From positions 1 to 33,627 of the forward strand of contig JAACDG010000012.1 in NCBI GenBank assembly GCA_009937025.1: 33,627 nucleotides of DNA, read 5' to 3'. Origin of the DNA: Methanobacteriota archaeon (GTDB lineage Archaea > Thermoplasmatota > Poseidoniia > Poseidoniales > Poseidoniaceae). Every line of letters begins with the position of its first letter. Position 1 is the stretch's first letter. Made by a program: the position numbers and the translations under genes. The notes below the pieces were generated by a model. The model did not search any database. It was not told the origin of the DNA and worked only from the letters and a program-made list of their open reading frames with translations. Of this stretch, positions 9,625 to 17,866 are shown piece by piece.

Positions 9625-10623
9625 TTGGTTCGATATTATGGGATGGAGCCTTACTACAACGTCAATACGGCAGACGACTTGGTCGGCCAACTCATTTGCG
9701 CTTTAGCCCCACACACCTCTGGCGGTGTCTTGAGTCGAATCATTGGTTGGGCGGATTGTTCTGGGGGCTATGCCCACCCCTTATTCCATGCAGCGAAGCG
9801 AAGAAATTGCGACGGCGATGAAGATGCCATCATGCTCTTGATGGATGGCTTGCTTAATTTCAGCAGAGAGATTTTGCCTGCGAACAGAGGAGGGCTCATG
9901 GATGCCCCTCTGGTCCTCACCACTCGATTGAATCCGACCGAAGTTGACAAAGAAGCCCTCAACGTTGACTCCGGGTGGTTTTACAGTCGAGATTTTTACG
10001 AAACTACGCTTTCCCAACCGCATCCGAAAGAATGCGCTGAAAGGATGGACTTTGTTGAAAGACGTCTGGGCTCAGTAGCGGCAGTACGCGGATACGGCTA
10101 TACACACGATTGCCATTCTATCGACCAAGGGCCGGCTCTTTGTGCTTACAAAACCCTTGACACAATGATTGACAAAATGAACGGTCAATTAGACCTTGGA
10201 CACCGTTTACGCGCTGTTGATGTTCGTACGGTCGCCTCGAGTGTTGTTCGTTCACATTTCCTACCTGATTTACGTGGCAATCTCAACGCCTACGCTCGGC
10301 AAAAAATACGTTGTCTCAAATGTGCACATTCATATCGCCGAATGCCTGTCGCTGGGAACTGTATTCAGCCGAAAAAAGAAACAGGAAGAGGGCTTACCAG
10401 TGTCGGCGTAGAAAAGTCCGAAGGTGGATTGTGCGGTGGAAATTTGGCCTTGACTGTTTCAGAAGGCGCTGTTCGAAAGTACATCAAAGTCACTAAGCAC
10501 GTCATGGCGACCTACGGTGTCGACGTATATACAAAGCAAAACGTAGAATGGTTGTCCGATAGCGCCGACTCCTTATTCAACAACGACCGCGCCAAACAGT
10601 TATCTTTGTCCGACTTCCTCTAA
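9625..10623 (+). CDS. polC: DNA polymerase D large subunit DP2, C-terminal catalytic portion (same frame, directly after the TGA)
   Basis: Same frame as the upstream ORF: LVRYYGMEPYYNV...LAPHTSGGVLSRIIGW...FHAAKRRNCDGDEDAIMLLMDGLLNFSREILPANRGGLMDAPLVLTTRLNP; ends with PIP-box-like QLSLSDFL. Confidence 0.92.
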   Translation: MVRYYGMEPYYNVNTADDLVGQLICALAPHTSGGVLSRIIGWADCSGGYAHPLFHAAKRRNCDGDEDAIMLLMDGLLNFSREILPANRGGLMDAPLVLTTRLNPTEVDKEALNVDSGWFYSRDFYETTLSQPHPKECAERMDFVERRLGSVAAVRGYGYTHDCHSIDQGPALCAYKTLDTMIDKMNGQLDLGHRLRAVDVRTVASSVVRSHFLPDLRGNLNAYARQKIRCLKCAHSYRRMPVAGNCIQPKKETGRGLTSVGVEKSEGGLCGGNLALTVSEGAVRKYIKVTKHVMATYGVDVYTKQNVEWLSDSADSLFNNDRAKQLSLSDFL

Positions 10624-10632
10624 GTCTCGAAT

Positions 10633-10670
10633 TGGTAGTTAAAATACCATGATTCCGGAATCGACTTTTT
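10633..10670 (+). terminator. Possible terminator/promoter junction after DP2
   Basis: Stem-loop TGGTA-gttaaaa-TACCA (10633-10649), then perfect palindrome GATTCCGGAATC (10651-10662) followed by GACTTTTT. The same T-rich/ATG segment could be a TATA-like element for 10709. Confidence 0.3.
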
Positions 10671-10708
10671 ATGAAATGAGCAGTAGAAAGGAGTAAGGGG
10701 CAACCGAA

Positions 10709-11284
10709 ATGGACGAAGCGACACTCGTGCTCAATATTATTCTCTATGTCTTGCTTCCACTTTGGGGCGTTGCCAGTATGCTTGATTGGTGGTGCCACAA
10801 ACAAACTGATATCGAGGCCACATCTGGGCTCCGTGAAGCGAATATTCATTGTTTGATGGGCGCTCAAATCGGACTTCCTTTGGTTCTCTCGCTCGTCTTT
10901 GAAGTCAATGTTCTGATTCTTCTTTTGTGTTTTGCAGCGCTGATTGCTCACGAATTCATCGCTCATTACGATGTACACTTTACGACTGGGAAACGAGAAA
11001 TCAGTATATGGGAAGTACATGCGCACAACTATTTGGCAACTCTACCCTTCTTCCTCATTCTCTTGATTATCGTACGTAAATGGGAAGTGTTCCTCGATAT
11101 GATAACCCTTGATTGGGCTGGTGGTTTTTCTTTGCAATGGCGACAAGAGCCTCTGGGAGCCTCTGGGAATTATGCAGCAATATACATTTTCACGATGTCC
11201 CTTTTAGTCGTCGGCCCCTATATTCAGGAATGGTGGCGTTGTTGGTCATATGAACGTAAACAAACTCGGGAGGCTACAGAATGA
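10709..11284 (+). CDS. Uncharacterised polytopic membrane protein with conserved-looking His residues
   Basis: Multiple hydrophobic segments; LDWWCHK, GLREANIHCLMGAQIGLPL, AHEFIAHYDVHFTTGKREISIWEVHAHNYLATLPF, VGPYIQEWWRC. SD GAAAGGAG upstream; stop overlaps the next start (ATGA). Confidence 0.8.
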   Translation: MDEATLVLNIILYVLLPLWGVASMLDWWCHKQTDIEATSGLREANIHCLMGAQIGLPLVLSLVFEVNVLILLLCFAALIAHEFIAHYDVHFTTGKREISIWEVHAHNYLATLPFFLILLIIVRKWEVFLDMITLDWAGGFSLQWRQEPLGASGNYAAIYIFTMSLLVVGPYIQEWWRCWSYERKQTREATE

Positions 11285-12417
11285 CAGTCTACATTACCAG
11301 CACAGGTTCCTTTTTACCTGGTCCAGCGATCCAGGTCGACCAAGTTGAGAACATTCTTGGAGCAGTTCATGACAAACCCTCTTCACTCAGAGTTCAAATT
11401 CAAAAAGCAAACAAGATACAAACTCGCCATTATGCAATCGATGAAAATCAACAAACCACCCACAGCAACACAGAAATGGCAACGAATGCTGCTGAACAAT
11501 GCCTTGACCGTGCCTTTCTCAATCGCGAGAAAGTGGGCATGTTAGCCGTTGCTTCGACACAAGGAGACCTCCCTGCACCAGGTATGGCGAGCATGGTTCA
11601 GGCTGAATTAGAATTACCCGAAATCGAGATTCTTACCACTCATGGAATATGCTCATCATCCATCATGGCACTCAAAGCTGCTTGGAACAGTTTGCGTCTT
11701 GAAGAGCATGAAGCGGCTTTAGTTTTGTCAAGTGAGTTAGCCAGCAGACTTCTCAAAAAGCAACGTTATGAGGCTGCAACAACCTCGACCTTTGCTGCAA
11801 AACGAATCGATTTCAGTACCGAATTCTTGCGATGGATGCTTTCAGATGGTGCAGGCGCACTCTTGCTGCAAAACAAACCAGCTCCCAAAGGCCTCAGTTT
11901 ACGAATCGATTGGATACGAGGATTTTCTCATGCACACGCTCTCCCAACTTGTATGAGCGTTGGTTCAGCTGGCCGCCCAACCGATTCGCGAACATGGCAA
12001 GATTACAACACCTATGCAGAAGCGGAACAAGATGGAGCCCTTCTCCTTCGTCAAGACGTTCGCTTACTTGATAATCTCATGCGAATGGGTGTCGATGGCT
12101 ATTTGCGATTGGTCGAAGAAGGCGTAAGTAAACCAAGCGAAGTGGACCACTTTTTGTGCCATTACTCAAGCCATCACTTCAAAAATAAAATTCTTGAAAT
12201 GCTCAATACAGCCGGTGTTGGAATTCCCGAAGAGCGCTGGTGGACAAACCTTTACTCACGCGGAAATACCGGAGCAGCATCTCTTTTCATAATGCTTGAT
12301 GAATTTTTGCGTACCGATGAAGTAACGGTGAATGTCGGCGACAGAGTACTCTGTTTTGTTCCCGAGAGTGGACGTTTTAATACGACCTATCTCCAACTCA
12401 CGGTGGTGGAAGAATGA
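11281..12417 (+). CDS. 3-oxoacyl-ACP synthase III-like (FabH-fold) beta-ketoacyl synthase
   Basis: Thiolase-fold KAS III with catalytic Cys in THGICSSSIMALKAA, His in FLCHYSSHHFK and Asn in YSRGNTGAASLF. Confidence 0.88.
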   Translation: MTVYITSTGSFLPGPAIQVDQVENILGAVHDKPSSLRVQIQKANKIQTRHYAIDENQQTTHSNTEMATNAAEQCLDRAFLNREKVGMLAVASTQGDLPAPGMASMVQAELELPEIEILTTHGICSSSIMALKAAWNSLRLEEHEAALVLSSELASRLLKKQRYEAATTSTFAAKRIDFSTEFLRWMLSDGAGALLLQNKPAPKGLSLRIDWIRGFSHAHALPTCMSVGSAGRPTDSRTWQDYNTYAEAEQDGALLLRQDVRLLDNLMRMGVDGYLRLVEEGVSKPSEVDHFLCHYSSHHFKNKILEMLNTAGVGIPEERWWTNLYSRGNTGAASLFIMLDEFLRTDEVTVNVGDRVLCFVPESGRFNTTYLQLTVVEE

Positions 12418-13163
12418 ATAATGGTGACATATCAATCGAAGGCGGAGAAACCGCTCCAGCAGAAGAAAGCGTACCTGAAGGCGTCGTATTGAATCCCCAT
12501 GCACAAGTTTGTCTCCAACATTTACTTCGAGTTTGGCTTGGTTTTGAACGAGACTTGTCCAAAGTACCACTCTTGCGCCGCATTGATTTAGGCACTTTCA
12601 CCGTTGAAGACCATCAGGTGTTTTTGAGAAATATCCGCCAACAAGTTATCGAAGGTTCGCGTTGGATTACCCGAACTGCAAGCAGTTTTGACCGTAATCA
12701 TTCCGAAATACGCTCGACCATCATCAGTCATGCTGTTGATGAGCACCGAGATTACGAGATGCTTGAGAAAGATTATGTTGCATCAGGAGGTAAACTTGAA
12801 GATATTTTGAATATGGAGCGGAATATTGGTTCAGAGGCTTTACATGGATTCCTTATGCACCGTTCTTCACGTCCAAATCCAATTGACTTGCTCGGTGCCA
12901 TGTGGATAATTGAAGGATTGGGAGAAAAAATGGCTCACTCATGGGCTGAACGGATTCAAGAACTCACAGGACTTTCCGAAGACTCGACTCGATTTATGAC
13001 CTATCATGGTCATAATGACAGTGAGCATATGCAGCGCTTTTACGCAACACTTGACAGCGTTGGTGTCAATGAAGAAGCCATTGCAAGCATAGTGAAAACA
13101 GCAAAAGTGGTTGCTCGCCTGTATCGATTACAATTGGAGGAAATAGAATATGACGTCCAGTGA
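12414..13163 (+). CDS. Heme-oxygenase-like diiron oxidase (HDO) / iron-containing redox enzyme family protein
   Basis: All-helical; candidate metal ligands in HAVDEHRDYE, IIEGLGEKMAHSW and H-x3-D-x2-H within YHGHNDSEHMQRFY; ATGA overlap with the KAS III gene. Confidence 0.72.
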   Translation: MNNGDISIEGGETAPAEESVPEGVVLNPHAQVCLQHLLRVWLGFERDLSKVPLLRRIDLGTFTVEDHQVFLRNIRQQVIEGSRWITRTASSFDRNHSEIRSTIISHAVDEHRDYEMLEKDYVASGGKLEDILNMERNIGSEALHGFLMHRSSRPNPIDLLGAMWIIEGLGEKMAHSWAERIQELTGLSEDSTRFMTYHGHNDSEHMQRFYATLDSVGVNEEAIASIVKTAKVVARLYRLQLEEIEYDVQ

Positions 13164-14073
13164 ACCTACATTATCTCGTAAAGAGCGTCGAGCCAAACGC
13201 CGTCTTGAGAAAGCGCTGGCCAAAAACCACGGACGAATGCCAGCAACACTGAGTGATGCACTGAGTGGAGATGATAGTCTACCATTGGATTTCGAAGCCA
13301 AAGAATACTGGCTCAAAGATCTTCAAAACCCATTGCGCGTAATTATACTGCCGACATTGAAAATTCTTCTCAGCATTACACTTCACCTCACCTATTACCT
13401 CAAACGCCTTTCACCTATTCAATGGAGGGCATACAGATTTCTTCAATGGCAAATCTGCTTTTTCATGAAATATTTTGTTCGCCCGGAAGCAAACATTCTG
13501 ATTCTACGGCATTTCCAAACCGAGAGCAATCTATTGAATTTCGTTATTGACAATTCAGGAAAAGAAGGCGTTGAACCCGTACTCATTTATCCAAAAGTCA
13601 TTCAAGATTTAATGGTCCAGACCTTTGTCCACCATGACCAAGGCGTATTGATGACAATGCGTGACCTTGGTGAAATAAAAGGTGAGAATTGGCCAATTGC
13701 CGAAGCGGATTTACTATGGACAAATTGGAAACCAATCGACATTCAATACACCCTTTCGCAAAAGCGTTGGACTCAATTCCTTGATTTTGAAACAGCACAT
13801 GAATTATTCAAAACGACGTTCTGTTTTTGGCTTACAGCCAAGGAATATGAAGCCGCAATCAATTCGTTTCAATTCGACCATTCAGTCGGTTTGCGCATTG
13901 ATGAAATAATTGGCGCTGCCCATTTTGCTGACCTTGCCCATAACAGATTCCCGATGATTCTTGTTGGCCCAACCGGGCTTTCCTATCGTTTCCTCATGCA
14001 TGGCTTCTTTGTCGAACACGCCCATGCACATCTTGAACGAATGCGAGCAAACTTGGGGTTGGCAAATCGATGA
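13150..14073 (+). CDS. Uncharacterised protein encoded within the KAS III/HDO/desaturase block
   Basis: 307 aa, basic N-terminus, hydrophobic segment PLRVIILPTLKILLSITLHLTYYL, His-containing LRHFQTESN and VEHAHAHLERM. Overlaps HDO by 14 nt and the desaturase by ATGA. Confidence 0.8.
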   Translation: MTSSEPTLSRKERRAKRRLEKALAKNHGRMPATLSDALSGDDSLPLDFEAKEYWLKDLQNPLRVIILPTLKILLSITLHLTYYLKRLSPIQWRAYRFLQWQICFFMKYFVRPEANILILRHFQTESNLLNFVIDNSGKEGVEPVLIYPKVIQDLMVQTFVHHDQGVLMTMRDLGEIKGENWPIAEADLLWTNWKPIDIQYTLSQKRWTQFLDFETAHELFKTTFCFWLTAKEYEAAINSFQFDHSVGLRIDEIIGAAHFADLAHNRFPMILVGPTGLSYRFLMHGFFVEHAHAHLERMRANLGLANR

Positions 14074-14819
14074 ATTATGCCTTTCTTCTGTTCTGGTATG
14101 TCTTCATTGGCCTTGGTGTTTCACTCGGGACCCATCGATTGATTTCGCACAATTCATTTCAATCGAATCCCGTTCTCAAGTATCTCTTGGTCTATGCAGG
14201 TACGCCAGCCGGACCTCCTATTCAATGGGCACTGAATCATCGAATTCACCACAAAACCACTGATACCGCCGAAGACCCACATTCCCCATATTTCGGCGGG
14301 TTTTGGCATGCTCATTGCGGATGGTATCCCCCAACAAGCAACACATTCATCGCAATATTATATGCCTTAGCGGGCCCTATCCGTACCATAATTGACCCTT
14401 TCATCTGGAAAAAATTACCAGAAAACCTACCAAAGGATTTGGATGTTCCCTTGTTGAAATTTATGAGCCGCCGGCCGGTTAATTTCTTCTTAGCCCTCAC
14501 ACACCTCTTGCCTTTTTACCTGTTTTACATTGAATTTGGATGGCTTGGAATTGGCCTTGCACATATCATTACGGTTTTGTTTTACAACATCGGAGATTCA
14601 ATATATTCCGTTTCCCATTTAGTTGGTTCACGAGACGACCCGAATACAGAGGCTCGAAACTTTCTTCCAAGCGCTCTGCTAACGATGGGCGAGGGAAACC
14701 ATGCCGAACATCACCGTGTTCCAGGAAATGCAAGCTTTGGCGGATTTGACCCGGGTTACTTTTTCTTACGAATCATGAAAGTTATTCGTATGGTCAAATT
14801 GAAACCGCATCGCGATTAA
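14070..14819 (+). CDS. Membrane fatty acyl desaturase (Delta9/acyl-CoA desaturase-like)
   Basis: Three His boxes: HRLISH, HRIHH, and EGNHAEHH. Confidence 0.92.
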   Translation: MNYAFLLFWYVFIGLGVSLGTHRLISHNSFQSNPVLKYLLVYAGTPAGPPIQWALNHRIHHKTTDTAEDPHSPYFGGFWHAHCGWYPPTSNTFIAILYALAGPIRTIIDPFIWKKLPENLPKDLDVPLLKFMSRRPVNFFLALTHLLPFYLFYIEFGWLGIGLAHIITVLFYNIGDSIYSVSHLVGSRDDPNTEARNFLPSALLTMGEGNHAEHHRVPGNASFGGFDPGYFFLRIMKVIRMVKLKPHRD

Positions 14820-14897
14820 ACGTTCTTTGGCGAATTGAAACAAATAACGTATCGCTCTCATCGGCGACTTCATCAATCACCAACCCCTGGTCAACTT

Positions 14898-15734
14898 ATG
14901 CGAATCAGTCATCGAACACAAAAAGGCGAAGAAGCCTATCCTACTGAAATACCACAATTCGGCCTTGGCGTCTTTTTGATGGCTGATGACGGTGACTGCA
15001 AATCCTCTGTATTGGCTGCTCTTCATGCAGGCTACAACCATATCGATACGGCAAGCATGTATCAGAATGAACGCGACGTCGGCCGAGCGCTCAAAGAAAC
15101 GGGTATCGAACGTTCTTCAGTTTTCATCACGACAAAACTTCGACGTGGAGATGCTGTTGGATATGAAGAGGCAATCGAACAATGTAAGAAATCGCTCGAA
15201 CTCTTGGATACGGATTACATCGACCTCTATCTCGTTCATGCACCGCCTGTTGACCCTGAGCATCGCGCCCCGGTTTGGAAAGCAATGGAGTACTGCCTTG
15301 AACAAGGATGGGTCAAATCAATCGGAGTTTCGAACTATGGGGTAGCCCATTTGGATGCGATGAAGAAGTATGCCAACTATATGCCAAGTGTGAACCAAGT
15401 CGAATACAATCCTTGGCTCCAACGCCCCCACCTTAAGCAAGCAACAGAGGATGCAGGTGCCAAATTGATGGCGTATTCCCCCCTCGCCCGGGGCAAAAAA
15501 GTCGCTGACCCAAAACTTGGAGAAATCGCTCAACGGCTTAATTGCACTCCTGCTCAAGTCGCCATCAAATTCTGTTATGACCAAGGTTGCATCACGATTC
15601 CAAAGTCGAGTAACCCCTCACGCATCGTCGAGAATATCGCTTCACTCAACATTGACATTTCGAGTGAGATGGATGCGATTATCGCGTTGGAAGAAAACTA
15701 TGTTTCAGGATGGGACCCAACCACTGAACCTTGA
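14898..15734 (+). CDS. Aldo/keto reductase
   Basis: FGLGVFLMADDGDCKSSVLAALHAGYNHIDTASMYQNERDVGRAL, VFITTKL, YIDLYLVHAP, SIGVSNYG, NQVEYNPWLQ, IPKSSNPSRIVEN. ORF opens at 14835, but MRISHRT (14898) is a more plausible start. Confidence 0.93.
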   Translation: MRISHRTQKGEEAYPTEIPQFGLGVFLMADDGDCKSSVLAALHAGYNHIDTASMYQNERDVGRALKETGIERSSVFITTKLRRGDAVGYEEAIEQCKKSLELLDTDYIDLYLVHAPPVDPEHRAPVWKAMEYCLEQGWVKSIGVSNYGVAHLDAMKKYANYMPSVNQVEYNPWLQRPHLKQATEDAGAKLMAYSPLARGKKVADPKLGEIAQRLNCTPAQVAIKFCYDQGCITIPKSSNPSRIVENIASLNIDISSEMDAIIALEENYVSGWDPTTEP

Positions 15735-15764
15735 GTTAAGCCAAAATAAGAGCCACACTATCCT

Positions 15765-16130
15765 TTGGTTATGGCGAAAATCAACATCGATGAAAAATTA
15801 ACCAAGTTTTCAGGTCACTGGTCGCCACGCGTCGTAGCAGAAATGAACGATTATCAGTTCAAACTGGTCAAAATCCAAGGTGAATTTGTCTGGCACAATC
15901 ATGTGGATACCGATGAAGTCTTCATCGTCGTCAAAGGTTCAATGGGCATAGAAATGAAACATGAAAACATCACGCTCAACGAGGGTGAAATGTATGTTGT
16001 ACCAAAAGGGGTTATGCACAAACCATATGCTATCGAAGAATGTCATGTGATGTTGGTTGAGCCACAGGGTGTCGTAAGCACCGGCGAGGAAGAAGGCGAA
16101 CTCACGGCAGAAAACGATGTTTGGGTGTGA
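15765..16130 (+). CDS. Cupin-domain protein
   Basis: GEFVWHNHVDTDEVFIVVKGSMGIEMKHENITLNEGEMYVVPKGVMHKPYA: standard cupin motifs 1 and 2. Confidence 0.9.
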   Translation: MVMAKINIDEKLTKFSGHWSPRVVAEMNDYQFKLVKIQGEFVWHNHVDTDEVFIVVKGSMGIEMKHENITLNEGEMYVVPKGVMHKPYAIEECHVMLVEPQGVVSTGEEEGELTAENDVWV

Positions 16131-17199
16131 GGTTATGAGCGAGTCGCTGATCGATGAAGACATCCGGAGAGCGAGGACACTCCCTTCCCAATTCTACACT
16201 GAGGTAGATGAATTTGAGCGCCTGAAAAGCGTTTTCACAGGCTGGCAATTTGCTGCACATCGATCTGAATTGGAGAGCAATTCAATTCAACCACTCGAAC
16301 ATATTGAGGCTATCAACGGTGAATCAATGGTTTTGATGAAAGGCCAAGAAACAAATTGTGTTTCCAATGTTTGTACCCACCGAGGAATGCGATTAGCACT
16401 CGAAGCGTGCAGCAAAAAAACACTGCAATGCCGCTATCATGGACGCACATTCGATCTTGACGGAACCTTTCGCCATATGCCCGAATTTGAACAAGCCATA
16501 GGCTTTCCAAGTGAAGAAGACAACCTCAAACAATTTCCTCTCAAACAATGGATGGGGATGTTTTTCACTGCACAAGGCGAGGGAATAGATTTGCCCTGGG
16601 ATCTGCTTGAGCAACGCTTGGGGTTCCTCGCACCAGAATCATACTCCCACGATACAGACCGAGAGCGAGACCACAGTGTTGATGCCAATTGGTTGTTGTA
16701 TGTTGACAATTTCTTAGAAGGGTTTCACATTCCTTATGTTCATCCTGAACTCAACCAAGCACTCGATTATTCAGGCTACATCACCGAGACCTTTGACGGC
16801 GGGGTGTTACAAATCGGCAAGGCAATGGATGGCGATGTTAAGTTCGATTTACCACCAGGCCATCCAGATGAAGGCCAAGATATCGCTGCGTACTATCTGT
16901 GGCTCTTCCCGAACATGATGTTCAACTTCTATCCGTGGGGATTATCGGTCAACGTGGTTATTCCAGTCTCACACAACCGGTGCCGCGTACTCTATCGCGG
17001 CTATGTCAGCGATGCAGAACTTGCCAATCAAGGCGCAGGTTCAGTGCTTGATACCGTTGAACATCAAGACCAGTGGGTGATTGAAGAAGTGCAGAAAGGT
17101 ATGGCGTCAAAAGCCTATGACCGAGGAAGATATTCACCGACCAAAGAGCAAGGTGTGCATCATTTTCACAGAATGCTCACACAGTTTATCGGCGAGTAA
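16117..17199 (+). CDS. Rieske [2Fe-2S] non-heme iron ring-hydroxylating oxygenase, alpha subunit type
   Basis: Rieske motif CTHRGMRLALEACSKKTLQCRYHGRTFDLDG, catalytic-domain DNFLEGFHIPYVHPEL; overlaps the cupin gene by 14 nt. Confidence 0.92.
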   Translation: MFGCEVMSESLIDEDIRRARTLPSQFYTEVDEFERLKSVFTGWQFAAHRSELESNSIQPLEHIEAINGESMVLMKGQETNCVSNVCTHRGMRLALEACSKKTLQCRYHGRTFDLDGTFRHMPEFEQAIGFPSEEDNLKQFPLKQWMGMFFTAQGEGIDLPWDLLEQRLGFLAPESYSHDTDRERDHSVDANWLLYVDNFLEGFHIPYVHPELNQALDYSGYITETFDGGVLQIGKAMDGDVKFDLPPGHPDEGQDIAAYYLWLFPNMMFNFYPWGLSVNVVIPVSHNRCRVLYRGYVSDAELANQGAGSVLDTVEHQDQWVIEEVQKGMASKAYDRGRYSPTKEQGVHHFHRMLTQFIGE

Positions 17200-17227
17200 G
17201 CACCAAAAGAAAACCGAACGAAAGACT

Positions 17228-17261
17228 GCTCAAAAACACAGAACACAGTATGTTTTTGAGC
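17228..17261 (+). repeat. Perfect 11-bp inverted repeat (stem-loop)
   Basis: GCTCAAAAACA (17228-17238) / TGTTTTTGAGC (17251-17261), 12-nt loop, in the 17199-17299 intergenic gap. Confidence 0.7.
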
Positions 17262-17298
17262 AAGTGTTCAAGGACTGTGTGGGCACAGATTTGCGCCA

Positions 17299-17820
17299 AT
17301 GGACTTAGATTCTGCATCTCAATGGGCTGAAGTTTTAGGACTGGTAACCATTTTTGGAGCAGCGATTTACAGCTGGATTACAATTAAGGAAATGAAGAAG
17401 GACAGAAAAGCGTCATCTTCATTGAAACTGTCTGAATTATGGCAAAATAAAGACTTCTCACACGGAAGCATCTCAATCTGGATGCAACCTGATGACTTGA
17501 AATCATTCAAAGAATTGGAAGAGTTTCATGGAGAAAATTATCCTAAAGTTTTCACCGTATTGCTGACTTGGGAAAGCATAGCAATTACTCTTCACGATGG
17601 GCATTTTGATTTCGATGTTGTTCGAAAACAATTTTCTCTCTCCATGATTACTGCATGGCAAAAGAACAAGTTGATTATTGAAAATTTCAGAAAAGAGCAG
17701 GAAAGCGAGCAAGCGTTTGAATGGCTTCAATGGGTTGCTGAAAGAATGATTGACTATTATGACGGCGAAGATGAAGTCGTTCCTGCACAAATCGCTTACA
17801 AAGATTGGAAGCCTTCGTAA
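17299..17820 (+). CDS. Hypothetical protein, N-terminal TM helix and cytoplasmic helical domain (DUF4760-like style)
   Basis: VLGLVTIFGAAIYSWITIKEMKKDRKASSSLKLSELW...; single TM plus acidic helical domain. Confidence 0.65.
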   Translation: MDLDSASQWAEVLGLVTIFGAAIYSWITIKEMKKDRKASSSLKLSELWQNKDFSHGSISIWMQPDDLKSFKELEEFHGENYPKVFTVLLTWESIAITLHDGHFDFDVVRKQFSLSMITAWQKNKLIIENFRKEQESEQAFEWLQWVAERMIDYYDGEDEVVPAQIAYKDWKPS

Positions 17821-17866
17821 TCCGAATTTGACTGAAAAAAACTCAGGTTTTCGAATGAGAATTGAG

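Noticed and set aside
8900-9900. Intein in DP2
   Set aside because: Both usual insertion regions (RMGRPEKA..., KRRNCDGDED...) read through without intein splice blocks.
11147-11168. 10-bp tandem repeat GAGCCTCTGG x2.2
   Set aside because: Only two copies, inside a coding frame that continues into a normal C-terminus and ATGA overlap; probably chance.
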